DNA of 64,000 bases from assembly GCA_964549595.1 (NCBI GenBank), contig CAZJWK010000003.1:9563-73562 (forward strand). Direction: 5' to 3'. The notes under the pieces are model-generated. The model ran no database searches and had not been told where the DNA came from. It worked only from the letters and a program-made list of their open reading frames with translations. Every line of letters begins with the position of its first letter. Within the stretch, counting starts at the first letter, position 1. Shown here one piece after another: positions 18,627-27,260 of this stretch. Made by a program: the position numbers and the translations under genes. The stretch comes from CAZQQN01 sp964549595 (GTDB lineage: Bacteria; Bacteroidota; Bacteroidia; CAILMK01; CAYYUA01).

Positions 18627-19067
18627 TTAAGGGTACAGCAATTCAAAAATCTCATTAAGCACTTTTTTACAGGTTTTTAGGTCTTTTTCATCCAAATGGC
18701 TTTCTAACTCCCGGTTCGTTTTTTCCACTATTTTGCGTAGGTCGGCTTGTAGTCCTTGTCCCTGGTTGGTCAGGTAAACCGAATTAACCCGCCTGTCGTG
18801 TTTATCCGGAGCCCGGTAAACCCACTTTCGTTCCTCCATGTAATCAATAATGCGGGTAATCGAGGTTTTATCCCGGCCCGTTACTTCAGTAAAGTGCTGT
18901 TGCTTCTGCCCACCCTCGTACAAAAGCTTGCTCAAAATGATCCAATGATCAACAGTTAACTCATAACCAGCTTCCAAGAAATTCCGATTCAGGGTTTGTG
19001 CCATTACCCGCGCAGCGCGTCCAACGAGGAAACCCATTGAATTTTCAATACAAAAATCATTATCCAT
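18627..19067 (-). CDS. MarR-family transcriptional regulator
   Basis: 146 residues from ATG 19067. The frame continues upstream to 19118, but that extension contains a promoter-like octamer, so the inner ATG fits better. A winged helix-turn-helix of MarR type spans about residues 20-115: LTVDHWIILSKLLYEGGQ, then TEVTGRDKTSITRIIDYMEE (recognition helix) and the wing with DKHDRRVNSVYLT (the DxRxxxxxLT motif). It most likely controls the efflux genes that follow on the same strand, and its own transcription, through the repeats at 19078-19105. Confidence 0.93.
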   Translation of the reverse strand: MDNDFCIENSMGFLVGRAARVMAQTLNRNFLEAGYELTVDHWIILSKLLYEGGQKQQHFTEVTGRDKTSITRIIDYMEERKWVYRAPDKHDRRVNSVYLTNQGQGLQADLRKIVEKTNRELESHLDEKDLKTCKKVLNEIFELLYP

Positions 19068-19077
19068 TAGCAAAATA

Positions 19078-19105
19078 GTTGCATGTAAAACGGTTGCAAA
19101 TGTAA
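19078..19105 (-). promoter_or_regulatory. marR promoter with overlapping direct repeat (candidate operator)
   Basis: On the plus strand GTTGCATGTAA (19078-19088) and GTTGCAAATGTAA (19093-19105) form an imperfect direct repeat 15 bases apart. The second copy contains CAAATGTA, that is TACATTTG on the minus strand, a good TAnnTTTG element (19104-19097). No TTG sits at 17-23 bases upstream. Predicted start near 19092, leader about 25 bases to ATG 19067. A repressor bound to the repeats would block this promoter; that is inference. Confidence 0.45.
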
Positions 19106-19340
19106 CTAAATTCCTCAAATTTTATTGAACCTTTCAAAAAAATCATGAAGCTTTAAAACCATCGATTCACGCTATTTTTTCCGCAATTCAAAACCCTCAA
19201 AAACATTTGGCAAGGACTAACCCTATGGATTAAAAATTGTCAATAACCTTTCCTTTGCATTTCACAAGCATGATTTTCCTTCAGGGTGTTAACCAATGGT
19301 CAATAACCCAAAAGGACTTTCCTTCTAAAGCTAAAATACA

Positions 19341-20012
19341 TTGTGGCTAAGCATCATAATCCCGGTTTTAAACGAAGAAAAGCCCATTCAAGCATTGCTC
19401 GCTTTTTTGAATGCCTACGTACCTGAAACAGAAATTATCGTGGTAGATGGCGGCAGTAAAGACGGCACTCAACAAAAAGCCCGCGAAAATGGCGTTAGAC
19501 TAATCACCTTGCAAAGCAGGGGAAGGGCAGTACAGATGAATGAAGGTGCCCGCGAAGCTTCTGGCTACACCTTTTACTTCCTGCATGCTGATACCTTTCC
19601 GCCCAAAGATTTCGTGGCACTCATTCAAAACGCCTTGAAAAAAGGATACCAAGCAGGTGCCTTTCGGCTAAGTTTTAACATAGACCATTGGTTCCTCAAT
19701 GCCTTTGCCTGGTTCACTCGGTTCAACTTTACCCCTTTTCGCTTCGGGGATCAAAGTTTATTCGTGACCAAAGAAGCCTTTGAAAGCTCAGGTGGGTTCA
19801 ACGAAGATTTGGTGATTATGGAAGACCAGGAAATGGCCAGGCGGTTAAAAAGACAGGTGCCTTTTACGGTCATTCAAAAACCGGTTACCACATCAGTCCG
19901 AAAATATCAAGAGAACGGGATCTTTTACCAACAAGGGCTTTATATTTTGGTTTATTTCCTTTATTACCTGGGTATGAGCCAAGATAAGCTGAGAAAATGG
20001 GTCAATCGATAG
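19341..20012 (+). CDS. Family 2 glycosyltransferase (TIGR04283-like)
   Basis: 223 residues. The GT-A opening LSIIIPVLNEE, the nucleotide-binding VVDGGSKDGT and the metal motif HADT (about residue 84-87), then RFGDQSLFV and EDQEMARRLKR are typical of the TIGR04283 group (rSAM/selenodomain-associated transferase 2). The start is TTG (19341): an in-frame stop lies six bases upstream and no ATG or GTG occurs before the nucleotide-binding loop. Members often sit beside a TIGR04282 transferase; none is seen here. Acceptor and product are unknown; the C-terminal helix LYILVYFLYYLGM suggests membrane association. Confidence 0.88.
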   Translation: MWLSIIIPVLNEEKPIQALLAFLNAYVPETEIIVVDGGSKDGTQQKARENGVRLITLQSRGRAVQMNEGAREASGYTFYFLHADTFPPKDFVALIQNALKKGYQAGAFRLSFNIDHWFLNAFAWFTRFNFTPFRFGDQSLFVTKEAFESSGGFNEDLVIMEDQEMARRLKRQVPFTVIQKPVTTSVRKYQENGIFYQQGLYILVYFLYYLGMSQDKLRKWVNR

Positions 20013-20169
20013 GAGAAAGCGCAAAGACTAAGAGTGATGGGTTTATTTTGACATCGATTTAGGCTATGAAACCCCGCGATTTAGCGCAATTAAAATTTTA
20101 AAGCCATGCCATAAAACTTCACAACGCCTCAAAAATGAAAATCCTGCCAATGCAGGAAGTTTGGTTTAA

Positions 20170-20727
20170 TCATAAATACCCTGAATCAATCGTCAAAAGG
20201 GATTTCATCTCTGCCTCCAATTCAGGTACCAATCGATCTCGGTTTTCCTCATTTACCGTAAACAGCCGGACATCTTTTCGCTTTTTGATCCGGCCAATAA
20301 AACCCGAGCCTGCCTTTCGGTGGATTACAGCCAGGACCGGCTTTTCCCCATCCAAGGCTTGCTTTAAATACGTTCCGAAAGTTTCGCTGTAAAGCTCCAT
20401 AGGCGCTATTTCATCAATCATTAGGTAATCAGCCTCTCGGAAAGCATGCGGGAAACTTTTATGACAAACGGCTTCAATATTCTGTATTGATACTTTGTAA
20501 GAGCCGACTTTTACGCCATCTTCAAAGTCTTTGTGAGCCAGGATTTCTGATTGCCTATTAGCCAAATCCACTATCCGGAAACCCTTTCGCCTTCCGTTTT
20601 CCCGGATTTCGGGGCAATATAGGCCACCCGCTTTATAACCTTCGGATTGCAACTTTTTAGCGATCCGCTGAACAATGGTAGTTTTACCAATGCCAGATGA
20701 ACCGGTAATTAAGGCATTTTTCGGCAT
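20170..20727 (-). CDS. THEP1-type nucleoside-triphosphatase (NTPase_1 family)
   Basis: 185 residues. The P-loop GSSGIGKTT (residues 8-16) is followed by GGLYCPEIRENGRRKGFRIV, which is the hallmark second motif of this family, and the Walker B segment YLMIDEIAPMEL (residues 101-112). THEP1 proteins hydrolyse nucleoside triphosphates slowly; their biological role is unsettled. The gene stands alone between convergent and divergent neighbours. CAAATTTA at 20746-20753 (TAAATTTG on the minus strand) is a plausible -10-like element 19 bases before the ATG. Confidence 0.9.
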   Translation of the reverse strand: MPKNALITGSSGIGKTTIVQRIAKKLQSEGYKAGGLYCPEIRENGRRKGFRIVDLANRQSEILAHKDFEDGVKVGSYKVSIQNIEAVCHKSFPHAFREADYLMIDEIAPMELYSETFGTYLKQALDGEKPVLAVIHRKAGSGFIGRIKKRKDVRLFTVNEENRDRLVPELEAEMKSLLTIDSGYL

Positions 20728-20838
20728 TGAGCTCCTTTTTTATGGCAAATTTAAGAGCTTATGCTTTTAAATGGCATCAACCCAATTCCATTTCCCTTTT
20801 AATCTTCCTTATTTTTGACGAAGATTTTAATCCCGTTT

Positions 20839-22254
20839 ATGAAAAGGTTAATTACTTTTTTCAGCCATAAACCTTTTAAAAAGCTTTTCTTGTTAGCCAT
20901 TTTTATTTTGATTGCAGGGCTCTTATTTATTGTGGGCTGGTTTTATTCCTACCGGTATGAGAAGATCATAAGCCTGGAAAAAACACCCCTTATGAAAAGG
21001 CAATCCATTGAAGGCTATACGGGTCAGTACCATTACCAGGGGCATGATACTGTTCGGTTTTTCCTCAGATCCACTACGCCGGATGGCAAAGGTTTTTTGC
21101 GGCGTATCACCAAACCTTACCGTTATGATACCTTAGCAACGTATTCCATTGGCAAAATTTCACAGCCCATTAATAATGCTCAGGCTAACAAAGGATGTGC
21201 GTGGAAAAGCTCCCTTAAACTTCCGATTAATGACACCTTCAAAAGTGGCTTCTACAACCTTCATCTGTCTAATAAAAAAGGGGTTTCCAATATCAGTTTC
21301 CTGGTCAATAAGCCAAAACCAAACCCTGAAGTGGCCATTTTAGTACCGGTAACGACCTGGGTGGCCTACAACCAATGGGGAGGGAAATCCCTGTACAAGA
21401 ATGGGATAGATTCCTCCAAAGTTTATGAAGTCTCAGCAGACCGCCCTAACACGGCATTAAATTATACAGGAAAGAGGCGTTTACACAGCATACCTATACA
21501 GGCAAACATTTATCACTGGTTTGACAAAAGATTCCGGACCACTATTTTGCCGGATTATAGCCTTGAAAAACTCCCAAAAGTACTTAAAGAAGCGGATATT
21601 ATTGTTTTGGCCTATCACTGCGAGTATTTTTCCAAATCCATGTATGACAATCTGGAACAATTGGTCTACCGGAACAAGAGCTCCCTCATCTCGCTGGGGG
21701 GAAATCAAATTTACTGGAAAGTGCGCTGGCATGATAACTATAGCCGCCTGGAATGCCACAAGGATTTAACCTGCTTCAAAAATAGCTGGTCCATAGGTGG
21801 GATGTGGCGCCATAACCTAAGGCCGGAGGCCGGATTCCTGGGTGTGCAATTCACCCCTTCAGGGATGGGAACCTACGCCCCTTATAAAGTACTAAAACCC
21901 GGTCATTGGTTGTATAAAGGTATCGACACCAAAAAGGGTGATTTGTTTGGTCGGAAAGGCATTAACCAATACCCGATTTGCGGGGATGAAACAGACAAAA
22001 CCACTTTTTTTAGTCAGCAAAATGTCGTTACACTGGCTAAAGGATTGAATCCCGTTGAAGCCCCTGAAAAAGCGATTTATCAAGAAGATAAGGGCTGGCA
22101 GGGAAAAGGCGGGGGTGAAATGGTATTCAAACCCATTAATGAGCAAGCAGGGATCGTGGCAACAGGCTCTATTCAAAGCGGATCAGGATTAGGTAGGGAT
22201 AGTGTTTTTACGGCCATGATCAGAAATTTCACAAAACGTTACACCTCAAAATAA
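20839..22254 (+). CDS. Membrane-anchored N,N-dimethylformamidase-like protein
   Basis: 471 residues from ATG 20839 (a TTG eight codons earlier overlaps the promoter-like octamer TATTTTTG at 20810-20817 and is disfavoured). One N-terminal transmembrane helix (about residues 16-36) places the rest outside the cytoplasm. The body has a beta-sandwich part (SIEGYTGQYHYQGHDTVRFF) and then the Rossmann-like domain seen in the large subunit of N,N-dimethylformamidase: VAILVPVTTWVAYNQWGG, KEADIIVLAYHCEYFS and SSLISLGGNQIYWKVRW. The characterised enzyme is a soluble iron amidohydrolase; most homologues are uncharacterised and the substrate here is unknown. No small-subunit gene is nearby. Confidence 0.8.
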   Translation: MKRLITFFSHKPFKKLFLLAIFILIAGLLFIVGWFYSYRYEKIISLEKTPLMKRQSIEGYTGQYHYQGHDTVRFFLRSTTPDGKGFLRRITKPYRYDTLATYSIGKISQPINNAQANKGCAWKSSLKLPINDTFKSGFYNLHLSNKKGVSNISFLVNKPKPNPEVAILVPVTTWVAYNQWGGKSLYKNGIDSSKVYEVSADRPNTALNYTGKRRLHSIPIQANIYHWFDKRFRTTILPDYSLEKLPKVLKEADIIVLAYHCEYFSKSMYDNLEQLVYRNKSSLISLGGNQIYWKVRWHDNYSRLECHKDLTCFKNSWSIGGMWRHNLRPEAGFLGVQFTPSGMGTYAPYKVLKPGHWLYKGIDTKKGDLFGRKGINQYPICGDETDKTTFFSQQNVVTLAKGLNPVEAPEKAIYQEDKGWQGKGGGEMVFKPINEQAGIVATGSIQSGSGLGRDSVFTAMIRNFTKRYTSK

Positions 22255-22352
22255 AGCATTCCTGAAAGGATTTCTGCCATTAAGATTCCATTAATCCGCT
22301 GTTTTAATTAAGAAAATATTTGTAGAAATTTGCCAAAAAACCAAACCATTCC

Positions 22353-24767
22353 ATGAAGATATCCTACCATTGGCTTAGCCAATACATAGACCACCAACTG
22401 GATGCAGCATCCATAGCATCATTGCTTACCAACACAGGCCTGGAAGTGGAGGAGCATTTTTCTTACACCAACCTGCCTCCTCATTTGGATGGTCTCCTCA
22501 TTGGTCAAGTGACCCGTGTGGAACAACACCCCAAAGCGGATAAACTTAAGGTTACCCGGGTTGATCTCAACCAGGAAGCCGAACGCCAGATCATTTGCGG
22601 AGCCCCTAACGTAGCCGAAGGTCAAAAGGTGGTAGTAGCCCCTGTGGGCACAACCATCCGGAACACCCGGGGAGAAACCATGAAGGTCAAAAAAACCAAA
22701 ATACGGGATGTGGAATCCCAAGGGATGATCGTTTCAGAAAATGAAATTGGTCTTGGGGATGATCAAAGCGGCATAATGGTCATGAATGAAGAAGCAAGGG
22801 TTGGTCAGCCTTTTTTATCCCAATTCCCTTACTATGAAGACCAAGTCTTTGAAATCGGATTGACACCCAACCGGAGTGATGCCGCTTCGCATATCGGGGT
22901 AGCACGGGATTTGTCCGCTTGCCTGGATAAACCCATTCATTACCCGGATCTAAATGCTTTTCAGGTGGACCAATCCGGTGAACCGGTAGCCATTCACATA
23001 CAGGATGAAAACAAATGTCCCCGTTACTCCGGCCTGGTAATCGATAATGTACAAGTAGAGGAATCACCGGATTGGCTAAAAAATAAACTCAAAGCGGTTG
23101 GTTTAAATCCGGTAAACAACGTTGTGGACATTACCAACTTTGTCATGCAGGAATGGGGACAGCCGCTTCATGCTTTCGACTTTGAACAAATCCAGGGTAA
23201 AGAGGTGATCATCCAAACCGCACCTAAAGGGCAGTCTTTCACAACATTGGATGGAGAAAACCGAACCCTGGAGGGAACCGAGCTCATGATATGCGATACC
23301 CAAAAACCCATAGCCATGGCCGGGATCATGGGTGGTACCGGTTCAGGAATTAATGACCAAACGACAACGCTATTCCTGGAAAGTGCTTATTTTGATCCGG
23401 TGACCATTCGAAGGGCTTCCAAAAGGCATCAATTGATCACGGATGCCTCATTTCGCTTTGAACGCGGTACCGATCCGTCCCTAACAGTAGACGGGTTAAA
23501 GCGGGCAGCCTTATTAATTCGCGAACTGACAGGCGGAAGGCTTGTATCGGACGTCCTTGATCACTACCCCCACCCGGTTGAACAAGCCTCTATAAAATTA
23601 AATTACCAGTATCTGGACACTTTACTGGGACAAACCCTGCCACGGGAACAAATCCGTAACATTTTAGAGAGGCTGGGCTTTAGCATTGAAAAAGCAGGGG
23701 ATCAATACCTTAACATTCAAACGCCTACTTACCGGGTTGATGTTACCAGGCCAGCCGATGTGGCTGAGGAAATCATCCGTATTTATTCACTGGATGCCAT
23801 TGAGGTAGGCTCTACATTCAACGCCAACCTGGCTTATGAAAATGACTTAAGCCGGCAGGACTTGCAGGAAAACCTGGCCAGATACCTAACCAGTAACGGT
23901 TTTTTAGAAACCATCCAACCCCCCTTTACAGGAGAAGATGAAGCCCAACAATTCCCGGTTTTAGCGCAAGAAAACACAGTTCAGCTTGTGAACCCCCTAA
24001 GCCAAGAACAGAGCCGGATTCGAAAAAGTACCTTATTGACCGGATTGAAAAGCCTACAGTACAACATCAACCGCGATAACCCCCATCTACGCTTGTTTGA
24101 ATTCGGGCGGGTTTATTGGGAAACAGCCGACCGGATTTACGAAGGAGATCGCTTAAGCTTATTCCTGACGGGTGAATACCATAAACCTTCATGGTACCAG
24201 GAAAGCCGGGAAATTGATTTTTATTACCTGAAAGCACTGGTCCAGAATATCCTGTACAAAGCTGGTGTTTACGAATGGAACATTGGGGAGGATGAGCCGG
24301 AGGAATACGCCTATAACCTTACTTACTATGCAAAGGGTCGCTGGTTAGTGGATTTCGGTAGTGTAAAACCCACCCTCCTGAAAGGCTATGATATCCAACA
24401 GGAAGTGCTTTATGCCAATTTCGATTTTGATACCCTTAACAGCCTGAGCAGGACCTTCACAAGCACTTACGAGCCGATTAGTAAATTCCCGTTTGTAGCG
24501 CGGGACCTCTCCATAAAGATCCCTGAACAAGTCCGCTTTCAAAGCATTAAGGACCTGGTAAGCGGCATTGAAACCAAGCTATTAAAAGAGATCAGGTTGT
24601 TCGATTTTTATCAGGGTGAACACATTGAAGCAGGTTACAAATCTTACGCGTTTAGAATGGTATTTCAGGACCGGGAAAAAACCTTAAAAGACAAAGAGGT
24701 GGATAAAATTATGAAGGCTATCATGGATTCCCTTGAAAAGGAATTAGGCGCCACTATCCGGAAATAG
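22353..24767 (+). CDS. pheT: Phenylalanine--tRNA ligase, beta subunit
   Basis: 804 residues, the full bacterial length. In order: N-terminal domain MKISYHWLSQYIDHQL, tRNA-binding OB fold (about 40-150, with HPKADKLKVTRVD and IICGAPNV), B3/4 editing domain (about 210-380, NVVDITNFVMQEWGQPLHAFD), B5 domain (about 405-475), the catalytic-like core (RLFEFGRVYWE) and the C-terminal FDX-ACB domain (from about 710, SKFPFVARDLSIKIP). It pairs with PheS to charge tRNA-Phe; pheS is not in the window, as is common in Bacteroidota. It heads the plus-strand run toward zapA and rny. Confidence 0.97.
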   Translation: MKISYHWLSQYIDHQLDAASIASLLTNTGLEVEEHFSYTNLPPHLDGLLIGQVTRVEQHPKADKLKVTRVDLNQEAERQIICGAPNVAEGQKVVVAPVGTTIRNTRGETMKVKKTKIRDVESQGMIVSENEIGLGDDQSGIMVMNEEARVGQPFLSQFPYYEDQVFEIGLTPNRSDAASHIGVARDLSACLDKPIHYPDLNAFQVDQSGEPVAIHIQDENKCPRYSGLVIDNVQVEESPDWLKNKLKAVGLNPVNNVVDITNFVMQEWGQPLHAFDFEQIQGKEVIIQTAPKGQSFTTLDGENRTLEGTELMICDTQKPIAMAGIMGGTGSGINDQTTTLFLESAYFDPVTIRRASKRHQLITDASFRFERGTDPSLTVDGLKRAALLIRELTGGRLVSDVLDHYPHPVEQASIKLNYQYLDTLLGQTLPREQIRNILERLGFSIEKAGDQYLNIQTPTYRVDVTRPADVAEEIIRIYSLDAIEVGSTFNANLAYENDLSRQDLQENLARYLTSNGFLETIQPPFTGEDEAQQFPVLAQENTVQLVNPLSQEQSRIRKSTLLTGLKSLQYNINRDNPHLRLFEFGRVYWETADRIYEGDRLSLFLTGEYHKPSWYQESREIDFYYLKALVQNILYKAGVYEWNIGEDEPEEYAYNLTYYAKGRWLVDFGSVKPTLLKGYDIQQEVLYANFDFDTLNSLSRTFTSTYEPISKFPFVARDLSIKIPEQVRFQSIKDLVSGIETKLLKEIRLFDFYQGEHIEAGYKSYAFRMVFQDREKTLKDKEVDKIMKAIMDSLEKELGATIRK

Positions 24768-24826
24768 CCTGAACAGGAACTAAGCAATTCATCAAATAAG
24801 TTAATTTAGGAAACAAGCATTTCGGA

Positions 24827-25117
24827 ATGGATTCAGCGGAACGGTTACAAAATATTTACAAACAAGTTCATGAGTTAAAGAATTCTGAACGCCGTTTAAT
24901 GAAGGATAACGAAGCACTAAAAACAGAAAACCAAGGCCTTAAAGCAGAAATAGACGAACTGAAAAACAGGGTTCAGGAATTGGAACAGAAAAATATAAAT
25001 TTGCAAATAGCAAAAGTCATTAGTCATAAAGATGTCAACCATAAGGTCATTAAAACACAAATTGACAAGTATGTGAAGGACATTGATCAGTGCCTGGAGT
25101 TTTTGAAAATGCGCTGA
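24827..25117 (+). CDS. Small coiled-coil protein, ZapB-like
   Basis: 96 residues, almost entirely coiled coil: heptads run through QVHELKNSERRLMKDNEALK and IDELKNRVQELEQKNINLQ (about residues 10-65), then a short helix ending at the Cys-containing DIDQCLEFLKMR. It lies between pheT (59 bases) and zapA (13 bases) on the same strand. The length, architecture and the zapA neighbour suggest a division-ring accessory protein analogous to ZapB, which bridges ZapA to the chromosome; sequence alone cannot prove homology because coiled coils all look alike. Confidence 0.8.
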   Translation: MDSAERLQNIYKQVHELKNSERRLMKDNEALKTENQGLKAEIDELKNRVQELEQKNINLQIAKVISHKDVNHKVIKTQIDKYVKDIDQCLEFLKMR

Positions 25118-25130
25118 AACTTTCTCTTCT

Positions 25131-25412
25131 ATGAGTAAACAAATCAACATAAGGGTTAACATTGCTGACCGCGTGTACCCCTTGAAAGTAACAGTTGAAG
25201 AGGAAGAAAAAGTCAGGCGCGCAGCTAAGCGGCTTAATGAAAGGATTCAACAATATAAAAAGCAATTTGAGGTGGAAGACAAGCATGACCTTTTAGCCAT
25301 GTGCGCTTTGGAATTTGCCACTGAAGCTGAAAGTGTCAGTTACCAAAAATCGCATTATGAGAAAGGCCTCATGGAAAAAATTGAGGCCATTGAAAATTTG
25401 CTGAATCATTAA
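25131..25412 (+). CDS. zapA: Cell division protein ZapA
   Basis: 93 residues. The N-terminal domain INIRVNIADRVYPLKVTVEEEEKVRRAAKRLNERI matches the ZapA dimerisation head, followed by the C-terminal helix. ZapA bundles FtsZ protofilaments at mid-cell. It follows the coiled-coil gene by 13 bases and is itself followed by a structured RNA/terminator and rny, an order I know from other Bacteroidota genomes. Confidence 0.92.
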   Translation: MSKQINIRVNIADRVYPLKVTVEEEEKVRRAAKRLNERIQQYKKQFEVEDKHDLLAMCALEFATEAESVSYQKSHYEKGLMEKIEAIENLLNH

Positions 25413-25452
25413 TCGTACATTCATCTCCAGTGTTTTGGGAATGAATGGATTA

Positions 25453-25523
25453 AGCCGCAAGTAATTCGTTAGGAGTGTGTTAATGGCCGTGACACTTCTA
25501 AAGGCTTATTTGCGGCTTTTTTT
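25453..25523 (+). ncRNA. Structured RNA between zapA and rny: candidate 6S-like RNA 3' part or terminator
   Basis: The 135-base zapA-rny gap contains a long two-part hairpin. The outer stem pairs AGCCGCAA (25453-25460) with TTGCGGCT (25510-25517); after a small internal loop the inner stem pairs TTAGGAGTGT (25469-25478) with ACACTTCTAA (25492-25501), ten pairs including one G-U, closing a 13-base loop. A run of seven T follows (25517-25523). The interrupted long hairpin resembles the open-complex mimic of 6S RNA, and 6S genes lie beside zapA in other phyla and a 6S-Flavo class is described for Bacteroidota. The simpler reading is an intrinsic terminator of the pheT-zapA run; both may hold. 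The 5' end of any RNA is not defined. Confidence 0.5.
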
Positions 25524-25547
25524 ATGAAACTTAAAAAAAAGTAAACC

Positions 25548-27119
25548 ATGGATTTAACCTATATCATCATCTTAGTAAGTGCCATTCTGGTATCCTTAAT
25601 AGCGGGCGTTTTGATAAGCCGTTACCTGGTTTCGGGGAACATGAAGAAAAAAGAAGAAGAGGCCCAAAAACGGGCCGATGAAATCGTTAATGAAGCCAAG
25701 GAAAAGGCGGAAGTCATTAAGAAGGATAAGATCAATGAATCGCGGGAAAAGTTCCTGCAAATGAAATCAGAACACGAAAAGGAGGTCAATAAGAAAAACA
25801 AAAACCTCCAGCAACAGCAGCAAAAAGTCAAAGAAAAGGAAAAGGAGTTAAAGGAAAAAGAGCAAGCGTTAAAAAAGCAGGAAGAGGAGCTACAGCATAC
25901 CAAGAGCCAGCTTGAGCAAAAAAAGGAAGCCGTGGACCAGAAAAAAGAGGAGTTGGACCATTTGTACAAAATGCATGTGGAGGAATTGGAAAAAGCCTCA
26001 GGCTTATCTGCTCAAGAGGCTGAAGAAAAACTAATCGAAAATTTGAAAGAAGAGGCAAGAACGAAAGCCAAAAGCTATATTAAAGAGATAATGGATGAGG
26101 CCAAGGCCAATGCTACAAAAGCCGCTCGCAAATTGGTGCTTGAAACCGTACAAAGGGTGGCCTCAGAACAAACCATCGAAAACTGTGTTTCCGTTTTCCA
26201 CATCGACAATGATGAAATGAAAGGCCGGATTATTGGGCGTGAAGGCAGAAATATTAGAGCCCTCGAGGCGGCCACCGGAGTGGAGATCATCGTGGATGAT
26301 ACGCCGGAATCCATCGTATTGTCCGCTTTTGATCCGGTAAGAAGAGAAATTGCCCGGCTTTCCCTGCATAAATTGGTTTCGGATGGGCGGATTCACCCGG
26401 CTCGCATTGAAGAAGTCGTTCAGAAAACCCAGAAGGAAATTGACGAGGAAATCAAGAACATCGGGGAAAAGACCTGTATTGATATGGGCATTCACGGCTT
26501 GCATCCTGACATTATTCAGCTTGTCGGACGAATGCGATACCGCTCCTCTTACGGGCAAAACCTACTCCAACATTCACGTGAGGTGGCTAAATTTTGTGGC
26601 ATAATGGCAGCGGAATTGGGCCTTGATGCCAAAAAAGCCAGAAGAGCAGGTTTACTACACGACATCGGCAAGGTTTCCGAGGAAGACAATGAAACCCCTC
26701 ACGCCTTATTAGGAGCCCGCATTGCCGAAAACCACAATGAGGATCCCGAAGTGGTGAATGCCATTGGTGCTCACCACGATGAAATGGAAATGAATTCCCA
26801 TCTATCACCCATTATACAGGTTTGTGACGGCATTTCAGGGGCACGACCGGGTGCACGCAGAGAGGTCTTTGAGTCTTATCTGCAACGGTTGAAGGACCTG
26901 GAGAATATTGCCCTGTCCTTTGATGGTGTGCAAAAAAGCTATGCCATTCAGGCAGGAAGGGAATTAAGGGTTATTGTGGAAAGTGAAAAGATCGATGATT
27001 CCTCAGCCGATAACCTTTCCTTTGAAATTTCGGATAAAATACAGCAGGAGCTTACTTATCCGGGTCAGGTTAAAGTTACTGTCATCAGGGAAAGAAGGGC
27101 TGTTAATTACGCCAAGTAA
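25548..27119 (+). CDS. rny: Ribonuclease Y
   Basis: 523 residues in the standard order: N-terminal transmembrane helix (residues 4-24), a long charged coiled coil (about 28-150, nearly all Lys, Glu and Gln), KH domain with GRIIGREGRNIRALE (about 225-240), and the HD domain with HSREVAKFCG and LLHDIGKV (His-Asp near residue 372). It is the membrane-bound endonuclease that starts mRNA decay in bacteria lacking RNase E control. Preceded by the structured RNA at 25453-25523, so it is likely transcribed at least partly on its own. Confidence 0.97.
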   Translation: MDLTYIIILVSAILVSLIAGVLISRYLVSGNMKKKEEEAQKRADEIVNEAKEKAEVIKKDKINESREKFLQMKSEHEKEVNKKNKNLQQQQQKVKEKEKELKEKEQALKKQEEELQHTKSQLEQKKEAVDQKKEELDHLYKMHVEELEKASGLSAQEAEEKLIENLKEEARTKAKSYIKEIMDEAKANATKAARKLVLETVQRVASEQTIENCVSVFHIDNDEMKGRIIGREGRNIRALEAATGVEIIVDDTPESIVLSAFDPVRREIARLSLHKLVSDGRIHPARIEEVVQKTQKEIDEEIKNIGEKTCIDMGIHGLHPDIIQLVGRMRYRSSYGQNLLQHSREVAKFCGIMAAELGLDAKKARRAGLLHDIGKVSEEDNETPHALLGARIAENHNEDPEVVNAIGAHHDEMEMNSHLSPIIQVCDGISGARPGARREVFESYLQRLKDLENIALSFDGVQKSYAIQAGRELRVIVESEKIDDSSADNLSFEISDKIQQELTYPGQVKVTVIRERRAVNYAK

Positions 27120-27147
27120 GGGTTTCCATTTTCGGACTTGAACAATG

Positions 27148-27179
27148 TTTGAGTACTAATCAATATAAGCATTACTTTG
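27148..27179 (+). promoter_or_regulatory. Possible promoter of the aldo/keto reductase gene
   Basis: TTTG (27148-27151), 21 bases, then TACTTTG (27173-27179). The downstream element is one base shorter than TAnnTTTG, while the spacing is good. It would give a leader of about 75 bases before ATG 27261. Confidence 0.35.
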
Positions 27180-27260
27180 TTAATAGGCTGGAAAGAATAA
27201 GGCAAGTGCTTTTCCACCAGAAAAAACCCATTTTGCTGGACTAAAATAAAAATCAGGATC

